This document shows positions 13,052 through 21,166 of a stretch of 22,353 bases of DNA, piece by piece. The notes below the pieces were generated by a model. That model saw only the letters and a list, made by a program, of their open reading frames with translations. It was not told the origin of the DNA and did not search any database. The position numbers were made by a program, and so were the translations under genes. Source of the stretch: an uncultured Selenomonas sp. (GTDB lineage Bacteria > Bacillota > Negativicutes > Selenomonadales > Selenomonadaceae); assembly GCA_905373085.1 (NCBI GenBank), contig CAJPRR010000018.1:1-22353 (forward strand), given 5' to 3'. The stretch's first letter is position 1. Each line of letters starts with the position of its first letter.

Positions 13052-15487
13052 TTGCAGCATGACAGGCTCATACACATCAGTATTGGAAAAAGCCGCACGT
13101 CGAAGGATTGGCAGCACACGGAGATGCTTTGGAACGAATTTGTCCGAAGGCTCCAAGTACCGATCCGGACAGATGAAACGGTCGAAGCGTATCACCGCCT
13201 GCCGAAGCGAGAGCAGGTACGGCTCAAGGACGTCGGCGGCTTCGTCGGCGGTATGCTCAACGGCACACAGAGAAAAGCATCAAACGTCATCAGCCGCGAT
13301 CTCGTGACGCTCGACATGGACGCGATTGCGCCGGGCGGGACGGAAGACGTGGTGCGCCGCGTCGACGGACTGGGCGCGGCATACGTGATTTACAGCACGC
13401 GCAGCCATACGGAAGCGAGGCCGCGTCTGCGGGTGATTCTGCCCGCCGACCGACCGCTGACGGCAGACGAATATGAGCCGACAGCACGCAGACTAGCGTG
13501 TGTGATAGGCATCGACCTCTGCGATCCGACGACGTTCGAGGCAAGCCGCCTGATGTTCTGGCCGAGCTGCCCGAAGGACGCGGCATACGTCTTTCGCTTC
13601 GGCGATAAGCCGTTCTTTTCAGCAGACGGGGTGTTGTCTGAGTATGCGGATTGGCATGATGTAAGAAGCTGGCCGCAAGTGCCGGGGGCGGCAGAAGCGA
13701 AAGAGCGGCAGGCGCTTGCCAAGCAGTCCGATCCGCTGACGAAGCCGGGTGTCGTCGGCGCGTTCTGCCGTGCTTATGACATACCTGCAGCACTTGAGAC
13801 ATTCCTGCCGCACGCGTATGCGCCGACGGACGCGCCCGATCGGCTGACGTTTGCGACAGGCTCGACCGTGGCGGGCGCGATCCTCTACGACGGTGGCAAG
13901 TTCCTCTATTCGCACCATGCGACGGATCCGGCGAGCGGGCAGCTCGTCAATGCGTTCGATCTTGTGCGGCTGCACAAGTTCGCTGACTTGGATGCAGACG
14001 TCAAAGGCGAAACGCCCGTCAACCGGCTGCCGTCTTTCGTGGCGATGCGCAAGCTCGCCCTCGCGGATGCGGCAGTCGCGACGGAGTTCAACGCAGCGCG
14101 TGCGGCGAAAGCGTCGGACGTGTTCGGGGCGCCGGAGAGGACGGAGACGCCGAGTGCGGGCGGCGGAGCGGAGACGACGAAGGACGCAGTGAGCTGGATG
14201 CGTACAGCAGGCATCCGGATGAGCGACACGGGAAGCCCGAAGAAGACGATGGACAACGTGATCCGCATCCTGCAGAACGATCCGCTGCTGAAAGGGAAGA
14301 TCGCGCTGGACACATTCAGCGCACGGACACTCGCCATGGGGGCTTTGCCGTGGAATCCCGAAAAAGGGCGGCGCGTATGGTCGGACAACGACAGCAATGG
14401 CGCGCTTTGGTACTTGGAATATCGTTTCGACATCACGGGGAGGGACAAGATCTTGAGTGCATTGGATCTGGCGGCGGAACGGAATGCGTTCAATTCAGTC
14501 GGAGAATATCTGGAAGGGCTGACATGGGACGGCGTTCCTCGTCTCGATACGCTGTTCACGGACTATCTGGGAGCCGAGGACACGCCGTATACAAGGGCTG
14601 CTTGCCGCAAGGCCTTTACGGCGGCAGTAGCTCGGGCGCTGACGCCGGGCTGCAAGTATGACTATGTGCCGGTGCTCGTCGGCAGGCAGGGCCTCGGCAA
14701 GAGCACGTTCCTGCGTTATATGGCGCTGTCGTGGTTCAGCGACAGCTTGGCGAGCTTCGAGGGCAAGGACGCAGTCGAGGGGCTGCAGGGCAAGTGGATC
14801 ATCGAACTGTCGGAGATGACGGGATATTCACGGTCGGAGGAAAACGCCATCAAGCAGTTCCTCTCGCGCACGAGCGACTATGTCCGCAAGCCGTACGGCA
14901 GAAGCGTGGAGGAACGTCCGCGAAAATGCGTGTTTTTCGGATCTTGCAACGATCATGAATTTCTGAAAGACGGCACGGGGAACCGCAGGTTCTGGCCGAT
15001 CGACGTAGGCGTGCAGGAATCTTTGAAGAGCGTTTGGGATGATCTGCCGGACGAAATAGACATGATTTGGGCAGAGGCCGCAGAGCGTTTTAGGCAAGGC
15101 GAGGCGCTGTATTTGGATGAACAGGGCATCAACGAGGCGGCGCAGGACGCGCAGGGAGGGCACCGACAGGTCAGCATCCGCGAAGGATTGATTCGAGACT
15201 TCGTGAAAAAGCCCGTGCCGCAGGATTTCCATGCGATGAAGCTTTCCGCACGGAGGCTTTTCTGGGCGGGATCGTTCGAGGATAGGGGGGATCTCGTTCC
15301 TCGCGATCGCGTGTGCGCGCTGGAAGTCTGGTGCGAGTGCCTGGATGGCGACCCGAAGATGATGCGGCGCAGCGATGCCAAAGAGATCAACCAGATTCTT
15401 GCGGAGATTCCAGGGGCAATCCGGGCAAAAACCGTCCTGCGCTTTGGATACTGCGGCGTGCAGCGAGGGTTCTTGCTGCCAAAGTAG
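13052..15487 (+). CDS. AEP-like primase fused to VirE/VapE-type helicase
   Basis: An 811-aa replication protein starting with TTG at 13052, chosen because TAGGAGGTG is 7-8 nt upstream. N-terminal residues 80-175 fit an archaeo-eukaryotic primase: LDMDA (D88, D90), STRSH (H119) and EASRLMFWPS. Residues 345-380 are a flexible linker holding AAKASDVFGAPE (351-362). The C-terminal half is a virulence-associated-E (VirE) SF3-like ATPase: Walker A GRQGLGKS (544-551), KWIIELSEM (581-589) and the sensor segment CVFFGSCNDHEFLKDGTGNR. It probably primes and unwinds at the origin; a candidate origin lies directly downstream. The AEP match is by motif and order only, the helicase match is strong. Confidence 0.88.
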   Translation: MQHDRLIHISIGKSRTSKDWQHTEMLWNEFVRRLQVPIRTDETVEAYHRLPKREQVRLKDVGGFVGGMLNGTQRKASNVISRDLVTLDMDAIAPGGTEDVVRRVDGLGAAYVIYSTRSHTEARPRLRVILPADRPLTADEYEPTARRLACVIGIDLCDPTTFEASRLMFWPSCPKDAAYVFRFGDKPFFSADGVLSEYADWHDVRSWPQVPGAAEAKERQALAKQSDPLTKPGVVGAFCRAYDIPAALETFLPHAYAPTDAPDRLTFATGSTVAGAILYDGGKFLYSHHATDPASGQLVNAFDLVRLHKFADLDADVKGETPVNRLPSFVAMRKLALADAAVATEFNAARAAKASDVFGAPERTETPSAGGGAETTKDAVSWMRTAGIRMSDTGSPKKTMDNVIRILQNDPLLKGKIALDTFSARTLAMGALPWNPEKGRRVWSDNDSNGALWYLEYRFDITGRDKILSALDLAAERNAFNSVGEYLEGLTWDGVPRLDTLFTDYLGAEDTPYTRAACRKAFTAAVARALTPGCKYDYVPVLVGRQGLGKSTFLRYMALSWFSDSLASFEGKDAVEGLQGKWIIELSEMTGYSRSEENAIKQFLSRTSDYVRKPYGRSVEERPRKCVFFGSCNDHEFLKDGTGNRRFWPIDVGVQESLKSVWDDLPDEIDMIWAEAAERFRQGEALYLDEQGINEAAQDAQGGHRQVSIREGLIRDFVKKPVPQDFHAMKLSARRLFWAGSFEDRGDLVPRDRVCALEVWCECLDGDPKMMRRSDAKEINQILAEIPGAIRAKTVLRFGYCGVQRGFLLPK

Positions 15488-15761
15488 CTGTAAAGTTACG
15501 CGTAAACATTGAGAACTTATGTGTAACTTTCTCGCAATGTTACGTTGTAAAATTTTTCCATAGCGAAAAGGTTACATCAAAGTTTACACCATGGTTACAC
15601 CCTATAAACCCTTATATTATCTAGCTTTATACATATTTATGTAACATGTAACAATATATTATATAAAGGGTATAAAAACAGGGGATTAGGCATGGGGGTT
15701 AGAGCCTAAATAGGAATGTGTTATACGCGCGCGCGTAAAGTAACACAGAGAGGTTGAGAGC
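15488..15761. repeat. GTTAC-repeat, AT-rich region: candidate replication origin
   Basis: A 274-bp gap with eight copies of GTTAC or its complement (at 15495, 15523, 15539, 15571, 15594, 15641, 15648, 15740) plus a near copy GTTTACACC at 15582. About 0.5 would be expected by chance. Two form a tandem ATGTAAC pair (15639-15652) beside an AT-rich stretch (15612-15675). At the right end is a 14-bp palindrome with alternating CG (15724-15737). Position next to the primase-helicase gene fits an iteron-type origin. A multi-site operator is the alternative. Confidence 0.5.
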
Positions 15762-16088
15762 GTGAACGAGAAGATTGTCGAAGTGAAGCTACGCGATGGA
15801 GTGAAAGCCTTGGGTGGCGTCGCCTATAAATGGGTATCGCCTGGAAACGCAGGGGTGCCTGACCGCATGGTGGTGCTACCGGGAGGAGTGGTGCATTTCA
15901 TCGAGCTCAAGCGCGAGGGCGGCAAGCCGACGCGGATGCAGAAAGTGCAGATTGCAAGGCTCCGGGCGTTGGGCGCGGATTGTGCTGTCGTCTATGGCTT
16001 GGCGGGAGTCGAGACGTACTTGATATTTGCGAGGGAGGTGGTACGACATGGAATATCGGCCGCACGCTTACCAGAAATATTGCATTGA
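15762..16088 (+). CDS. VRR-NUC domain nuclease
   Basis: A 108-aa stand-alone VRR-NUC (PD-(D/E)XK) nuclease, a common phage replication-module protein possibly acting on branched DNA. Motifs: GVPDRMVV (D34), HFIELKREGG (E48, K50) and the downstream Gln of PTRMQKVQ (Q60). GTG 15762 is used, with a GAGAGG-type site upstream. Its 3' end overlaps the SNF2 helicase gene by 41 bp. The two are neighbours in many Firmicute phages and may act together. Confidence 0.9.
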   Translation: MNEKIVEVKLRDGVKALGGVAYKWVSPGNAGVPDRMVVLPGGVVHFIELKREGGKPTRMQKVQIARLRALGADCAVVYGLAGVETYLIFAREVVRHGISAARLPEILH

Positions 16089-17436
16089 GCGCGTACTGAA
16101 TACGCCGAAGCTGGCGCTGTTCCTCGACATGGGGCTTGGCAAGACGAGCATCGCGCTCGCTGCCATCTATCAGCTGAAGTACGCGAGGTTCGCCGTGCGC
16201 CGTGTGTTGGTGATCGCGCCAAAGAAGGTGGCGGAAGCGACATGGCAGAGGGAGGCGGCGAAGTGGGACGGCATCGGCATCCTGCGCATGATGGCGGTGC
16301 TGGGCACGAAGGCGCAGCGCGTGCGGGCGCTCAATACGCCGGCGGACGTCTACATCATCAACCGCGAGAATGTGCCGTGGCTGGTCGACTACTACAAGAA
16401 CGATTGGCCGTTTGATATGGTGGTCGTCGATGAGTCGTCGAGCTTCAAGAATCCGAGTGCAAAAAGATTTCGGGCGCTGACGCACATGTACGGGCATATC
16501 AAGCGCACGCTGCTTCTGACGGGCACGCCGAGCCCGAACGGCATCATCGACCTTTGGAGCCAAGTCTATCTCCTCGATCGAGGGGAGAGGCTGGGCAGGA
16601 CGTTCACGGGCTTTCGCGAGCGGTACTTCACGCCGGGCGAGCGGTCGCGCGGCGTGATCTACACGTACGAGCCGAAGGCGGGCGCGAAGGACTCCATCAT
16701 GTCCGCGATCGGCGATATCTGCGTGAGCATGAGGGCGGCGGACTACCTGGAGCTGCCGGAGCTGATCGAGAACGTCGTGCCCGTCGTGTTGGACGCCAAG
16801 GCGCGAAGAGCCTACGACGATATGGAGCGGACGATGGCGCTTGAGCTTTTGGAAAGCGGCGAGGCGATCACGGCGATGAGCGCAGCGGCGCTGTCGAACA
16901 AGCTGCAGCAGCTCGCGAACGGCGCTGTCTATGACGAGGAGCGGCAGGCGCACGAACTGCACGCGTGCAAGCTCGACGCTTTTATGGAGCTGGTCGAGCA
17001 GCTGCACGGCAAGAGCGCGCTGGTGTTCTACAATTTTCGCCACGATCTCGCACGTTTGCGGACGGCGCTGTCGCGCACAGGACTGCGCGTTCGCGAGCTG
17101 AGGGGCGCAGCGGATGAGATGGCGTGGAACGCGGGCGAAGCGGACATCCTCTTGGCGCATCCGGCGAGCGCGGCCTACGGGCTGAATCTCCAAGACGGCG
17201 GCAGCCATGTCGTATGGTTCGGGCTGAATTGGAGCTTGGAGATGTACCAGCAGGCGAACAAGCGTCTGCATCGTCAAGGGCAAAAGCAGACGGTGATCGT
17301 GCACCATCTCGTTGCGTTGGGCACACGCGACGAGGATATCTTGCGGGCGATCAGCATGAAGGGGGCGGCGCAGGAGTATGTGCTGGAAAGCCTCAAAGCG
17401 CGTATAGATAAGTATCGCAAGGCGAAGAGCGCCTGA
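16048..17436 (+). CDS. SNF2-family DEAD/DEAH helicase
   Basis: A 462-aa superfamily 2 (SNF2-like) ATPase from ATG 16048, which follows GAGGGAGGTGG; the frame is open from TTG 16027. Motif I DMGLGKT (27-33), motif II VVVDESSSF (D128-E129), motif III LLLTGTPSPN, and motif VI QANKRLHRQGQ (402-412). The early MEYRPHAYQKYC carries the Q-motif-like element of the family. Such phage SNF2 proteins are regular partners of VRR-NUC nucleases and of family-A polymerase replisomes; the exact substrate is unknown. Its 3' end is 18 bp from the next gene. Confidence 0.92.
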   Translation: MEYRPHAYQKYCIERVLNTPKLALFLDMGLGKTSIALAAIYQLKYARFAVRRVLVIAPKKVAEATWQREAAKWDGIGILRMMAVLGTKAQRVRALNTPADVYIINRENVPWLVDYYKNDWPFDMVVVDESSSFKNPSAKRFRALTHMYGHIKRTLLLTGTPSPNGIIDLWSQVYLLDRGERLGRTFTGFRERYFTPGERSRGVIYTYEPKAGAKDSIMSAIGDICVSMRAADYLELPELIENVVPVVLDAKARRAYDDMERTMALELLESGEAITAMSAAALSNKLQQLANGAVYDEERQAHELHACKLDAFMELVEQLHGKSALVFYNFRHDLARLRTALSRTGLRVRELRGAADEMAWNAGEADILLAHPASAAYGLNLQDGGSHVVWFGLNWSLEMYQQANKRLHRQGQKQTVIVHHLVALGTRDEDILRAISMKGAAQEYVLESLKARIDKYRKAKSA

Positions 17437-17454
17437 TGACAGGAGGACTTACAA

Positions 17455-18078
17455 ATGCTGACATTTTTTAAAAACGCAAAGAAGTTTTTGAACCTGAAAG
17501 ATGTGCATGAGGAGTATCACGCTTTGCACTACAAAGAGGGGCGCGTGTATGCGTCCAGTCCGAACGTGTTGGTCTGGCTGGACGAGGAATTCGGCAGGCG
17601 AGGCTCTTATGATTTTGTGACGGGCGAAAAAACTGATGTGCGGATGCCGGAGTTTGAAAAGGTCATCCCGCCGGTTGATGCACGGGCTGTCTATGTGGTT
17701 TTGGGATCGGATGAGCTCGCGAAGCTGCATGTCGTCTTGAAGAGCATCGCGGCGATTGCTGCCAAAGTGCCGGAGTTAATGTCTGTGCGGTTACGCTGGG
17801 AACCGACGGGGCTGAACGTCAAGGCGCGGGCGCCGATTGCATCCGTGACGTATGCCGCTACGGGGCGCGTACACGGCTATACGCCGGATATGGATCTGAG
17901 AGCGTGTGCCAACACAAAGCATCTTGCGGATCTGATCGGATATTTTCATCAGCGCGGGACGAATCTGCAGATTTACGCCCCGCTGCGAGTGACGAATCAA
18001 TCGCCGTTGTATTTTGCAGCGGATGGTACTGCGGGCGTGCTGGGGCAAGTGCGCGATGCAGAGATCGCGCAGGGCTGA
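17455..18078 (+). CDS. Hypothetical replication-region protein, possible sliding-clamp-like fold
   Basis: A 207-aa protein with a clear AGGAGG site before ATG 17455. No firm family. By eye, several segments fall in the order found at the end of domain II and in domain III of the bacterial beta clamp: MPEFEKVIPP (64-73) against FPDYRRVLP, SVRLRWEPTGLNVKARAP (110-127) against VRLYVSENQLKITANNP, and the final PLYFAADGTAGVLGQVR against AAYVVMPMR. If correct it is about half the size of a normal beta subunit. The place in the replication operon after the helicase supports a processivity role, but this is an inference needing structural comparison. Confidence 0.6.
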   Translation: MLTFFKNAKKFLNLKDVHEEYHALHYKEGRVYASSPNVLVWLDEEFGRRGSYDFVTGEKTDVRMPEFEKVIPPVDARAVYVVLGSDELAKLHVVLKSIAAIAAKVPELMSVRLRWEPTGLNVKARAPIASVTYAATGRVHGYTPDMDLRACANTKHLADLIGYFHQRGTNLQIYAPLRVTNQSPLYFAADGTAGVLGQVRDAEIAQG

Positions 18079-18090
18079 GGAGGACGTAAG

Positions 18091-18246
18091 ATGCGACACG
18101 GAGGACAGAGGAGCCGGAGATTCATGCGCCGGCTTATGGAGCGGATGGCGCAAAAGCGATTGATTGCAGCAGGCCGTGAGGCGGAGCGGCGCGAGATTGA
18201 GAGGAGGAAACGCGATGGACAGGGAAGAGATCGAGGACATGCTTGA
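18091..18246 (+). CDS. 51-aa Arg-rich protein
   Basis: ATG 18091 follows GAGGAGG. The product is short, very basic and helical (RRFMRRLMERMAQKRLIAAG, then EAERREIERRKRD). It overlaps the next gene's start by 32 bp, and that gene's ribosome site lies inside it. Probably a small nucleic-acid-binding peptide or merely a coupled leader ORF; no family is recognised. Confidence 0.5.
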   Translation: MRHGGQRSRRFMRRLMERMAQKRLIAAGREAERREIERRKRDGQGRDRGHA

Positions 18247-18697
18247 GACTATGCTGATTGGAGATAGTGATCAAGGGAAATTGCGGCAGTTGTTGATTGA
18301 GCACGAGCAGGAAATGCAGCGGCTGCGGAATGAAAACGAACGGCTGAAGATACTCGCAGGCTGCGAGAAGAAGCACGTTGACGAAAAGAGCAGGCGCGTC
18401 GTTGACATGACGAGACCGCAGCCGTGCGTCCGATGGCTGGATGCGCGAGCACAGGACAAGGAAGAGAGATTGGTGTTTTGCCTGAAGAAGCTGGCAGAGG
18501 AGCATGAGGAAGTTTGGGAGGCTTATGGGGGGTACGTTTCCCATCATCCTGGGGCGCATGAGCATTTGGCAGAGGAGTTGACAGACGTCATTACGGCGGC
18601 AGCGACGATGCTCTGTGCACTTGGCTACAACGAGGTGGCACGATCTGACGTGCAAAAGCAAGTTAATCGGAAGAATCGCGCGAGGGGATACTGGTGA
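18215..18697 (+). CDS. MazG-like nucleotide pyrophosphohydrolase with coiled-coil N-terminus
   Basis: A 160-aa protein from ATG 18215 (GAGGAGGAAA upstream). Residues 20-50 are a coiled coil (LIEHEQEMQRLRNENERLKI). Residues 86-135 carry the MazG/all-alpha NTP pyrophosphatase pattern: EExxE at E95-E99 and ExxD at E121-D124 (HLAEELTDVITAAATML). Relatives hydrolyse NTPs or dNTPs; phage versions may adjust the nucleotide pool or the stringent response. The stop overlaps the cytosine methylase start by one base (TGATG), so translation is coupled. Confidence 0.8.
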   Translation: MDREEIEDMLETMLIGDSDQGKLRQLLIEHEQEMQRLRNENERLKILAGCEKKHVDEKSRRVVDMTRPQPCVRWLDARAQDKEERLVFCLKKLAEEHEEVWEAYGGYVSHHPGAHEHLAEELTDVITAAATMLCALGYNEVARSDVQKQVNRKNRARGYW

Positions 18698-18705
18698 TGA
18701 CGCTC

Positions 18706-18731
18706 GGCAGTCTCTTTGACGGGATCGGCGG
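18706..18731 (+). repeat. 26-bp direct repeat, left copy (C5 methylase motif I)
   Basis: Identical to 21061-21086 over 26 bp. It encodes GSLFDGIGG at the start of the cytosine methylase. Confidence 0.9.
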
Positions 18732-19103
18732 CTGGTTACTCGCGGCGCGTCATGTGGGAGTCAAGCCACTCTGGTCGAGTGAGATTGAAGCGTTTCCCTC
18801 TGCTGTGACGGCGCGGCATTTCCCAGACGTGAAGCAGCTCGGGGACATTACGCAGATTGACCCCAATGTGATAGAGCCGGTAGACATCGTATGCGCGGGA
18901 AGTCCGTGTCAAGACCTCTCAATCGCCGGCAAAAGAAAGGGGCTGGACGGTGAACGAAGCGGCTTATTCCACACAGCAATTAACATTGTTCGACGGATGC
19001 GAGAGCGTACCGCAGGACAATATCCGAGATTCTTTGTCTGGGAGAACGTCCCAGGTGCTTTTTCACTCAACAGGGGGATGGATTTTCAAGCCGTGCTTAA
19101 GGA

Positions 19104-19176
19104 AATCGGAGAAAGTGAAATTCCAATGCCTCAAGGTAATCGGAGAAAGTGAAATTCCAATGCCTCAAGGTAATCG
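19104..19176 (+). repeat. 34-bp perfect tandem duplication inside the C5 methylase gene
   Basis: Two identical 34-bp units (19105-19138 and 19139-19172), extended by a shared 5-bp edge to two overlapping 39-bp copies (19104-19142 and 19138-19176). Because 34 is not a multiple of three it shifts the frame. Confidence 0.97.
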
Positions 19177-20234
19177 ATGGACTACCGCTGGACTGGTGCA
19201 ATGCCCAAGGACTGAAATCGCATGGAGGGTATTGGACGCACAATACTTCGGAGTCCCCCAACGTCGCCGCAGAATCTTCCTTGTCGCGGATTTTGCAGCC
19301 TGCAACCGATGTGCCGGAGAAATACTATTTGAGCGCGAGGGCATGTCTGGGTATCTTGAGAAGAGCGAAGGAGCGCGGGAAGGAACTGCCCGAGGAACTG
19401 AGGATTGCGCTCGAACGGCAGGTGCGTATATACCGAAATGTGCAAGAACATTGACCGCACGAATGGACGGAAGCCCGTGTGCGGATCGCGGACCTCAGAT
19501 TGTAGCTGTAGGATTTGATACGCGAGCAAGCATAGCGAACAATGCGCCTGTACTTGCGGAAGCCGTGCCGCCGATGACAGTGAGCAATCGCCTTGGCGTA
19601 ATGGCGGCAGGCTTTATCGGCAAAGCTCCGCCGTCCGCTGGAAGCATCGGCTATGGCGAAGAAATTGCGCCAACGCTGGTAGCGGGGAAATTACAGCACG
19701 TAGCAATCTACGATATGACGCACGCGGATGAGGGCATGCGCCCCGTCAAAGATGGTATCGTCCCGACACTTAACGCCCGCATGGGAACAGGAGGGAATCA
19801 AGTGCCCGTGGTGCATAGCTACTGCATCGCTGGCAACACGATAGACCGCAAGATCGAGAACGGAGGCAACGGGAAAGGCGTGTTGGAAGAAGCCGCCTAT
19901 ACCCTGAACACGGTCGACCGTCATGCGGTTGCCGAAATCTACGGGGCAAAGTCGTTCAGCGAATACGAGGAGGGGCAAGTCGCGACACTCAGGGCGGCGG
20001 GCGGCAACCTTGGCGGCGGCAGTGAGAATCAGGCGTTGTCGCATTCCATCGTTCGCCGCCTCACGCCGACGGAGTGCGAGCGCTTGCAGGGCTTGCCCGA
20101 CGGCTACACCGAAGGCGGCAGTGATACGGCACGCTACAAAGCGCTCGGCAACGGCATGGCGCAGCCGTGCGCAGATTATGTGATACGGCGAATCGTGGAG
20201 GTGACTGCAGATGCGTCTTAAAAGGAGGAACGAG

Positions 20235-21102
20235 ATGAGTAAAGACATTACACGCGCCGTTTTGCGATACCCTGGTGCGAAATGGCGTATCGCCGATTTT
20301 ATCCTACAGCACATGCCAAAACACCACTCATACCTCGAACCTTTTTTTTGGGAGCGGTGCAGTTTTGTTTCGCAAGGTGCCTGCGCCTATTGAGACGATT
20401 AACGACATCAATGGCGATGTCGTTAATCTGTATCAGGTCGTGCAGCGGAAGGCCAAAACGCTGGCCGAGGTTGTTGCGGGCATACCATATGCAAGGCAGG
20501 TGTATGAGGCATCTCTACAGAGTAACCCCGAAGCGTCTGATATTGAGCGTGCGGCCAGATTTTTGACATTGGTTTGGCAAAGCTATGGTGCGCGAGCCGA
20601 TGGGAAAAATTGCGGCTGGAAAAAGGATGTGGCAGGCCGTACAGCTGCTTATGCTGTACGGAATTGGAATTGCTTGCCAGAATGGATTGTCGCAGCTCAA
20701 GAAAGATTGAAACGGGTGCAGATTGAACATCGGGATGCATTGCAGCTTATCCGGCAGTTTAATCATCCCAAGGTTTTGATTTATTGCGATCCACCTTACG
20801 TGCAATCAACAAGGAGCTGCAGGTCAAGCTATCGCTACGAGATGGATGACGCAGCACATGAAGAATTATTGGACGCGCTTAATAAGCATTGCGGACCGGT
20901 AATGTTGTCGGGATATGCAAATGAGTTGTACGATGCACATCTGCATGGCTGGGAGCGATACGACACCGACATGGTGATAACGTCAGGTGTAAAACGGACG
21001 GAGACTTTATGGGTCAAGCAGGGGGCGCAAGATGAGCGAGGCAAAGGCCATCATCTTGTTGGCAGTCTCTTTGACGGGATCGGCGGGAGGCAGCATCTTT
21101 GA
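20235..21102 (+). pseudogene. DNA adenine N6-methyltransferase (Dam type), frameshifted in a T8 tract
   Basis: Phage Dam-type methylase. The first frame from ATG 20235 (AAAGGAGGAA upstream) encodes LRYPGAKWRIADFI (motif X) and SYLEPFF. After the eight-T run at 20342-20349 the expected GSGAVLFRKVPAPIETIND continues in the +1 frame, which runs through CDPPYVQSTRS (catalytic DPPY) to 21102. Seven T would restore a 288-aa protein (867 bp, whole codons). As given, translation stops at 20393. The C-terminus past TETLWVKQ is odd: it runs into GSLFDGIGG, a copy of the C5 methylase motif I. It could be phase variable, decayed, or a homopolymer sequencing error. Confidence 0.87.
21061..21086 (+). repeat. 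26-bp direct repeat, right copy
   Basis: Second copy of the C5 methylase motif I sequence, fused in frame to the end of the adenine methylase, with nothing else of a cytosine methylase after it. Probably a recombination or deletion scar. Confidence 0.9.
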
Positions 21103-21166
21103 TGGGTATAGTCTTTGAAGATATAAGGGTCACTATGAGAGGGATGTGTGAAGGGGTGAAATGGTC

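Larger units (their letters stand above)
18697..20221 (+). pseudogene. DNA (cytosine-5) methyltransferase, frameshifted by 34-bp tandem duplication
   Basis: C5-cytosine methyltransferase of Dcm type. Motif I GSLFDGIGGW, motif IV GSPCQDLS (nucleophile C71) and motif VI WENVPGAF lie in the frame that stops at 19152. Motif VIII QYFGVPQRRRRIFLV and motifs IX-X (RRLTPTECERLQGLPDGYT, YKALGNGMAQP) lie in a second frame ending at 20221. A 34-bp unit is repeated in tandem at 19105-19172. Removing one unit joins the two frames into an intact 496-aa protein with a normal motif order. As given, only a 151-aa fragment lacking the target-recognition half would be made. This may be a reversible slippage switch, decay or an assembly error. 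The recognition region holds five TL-type repeat blocks. Confidence 0.88.

Noticed and set aside
13906..14559. 217-aa minus-strand ORF inside the primase-helicase gene
   Set aside because: Ser/Ala-rich shadow of the plus-strand gene without ribosome site or promoter.
15907..17307. 466-aa minus-strand ORF opposite the SNF2 helicase
   Set aside because: Arg/His/Leu-rich composition typical of an antisense shadow of a GC-rich gene; no ribosome site or family motif, while the plus-strand helicase motifs are complete.
19104..19176. CRISPR-like repeat
   Set aside because: Two adjoining copies without spacer and in a coding sequence; a tandem duplication.
18950..20221. Separate 423-aa protein starting at GTG 18950
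   Set aside because: Its first 50 residues are an out-of-frame reading of the methylase and no ribosome site fits; it is the second half of the frameshifted C5 methylase.
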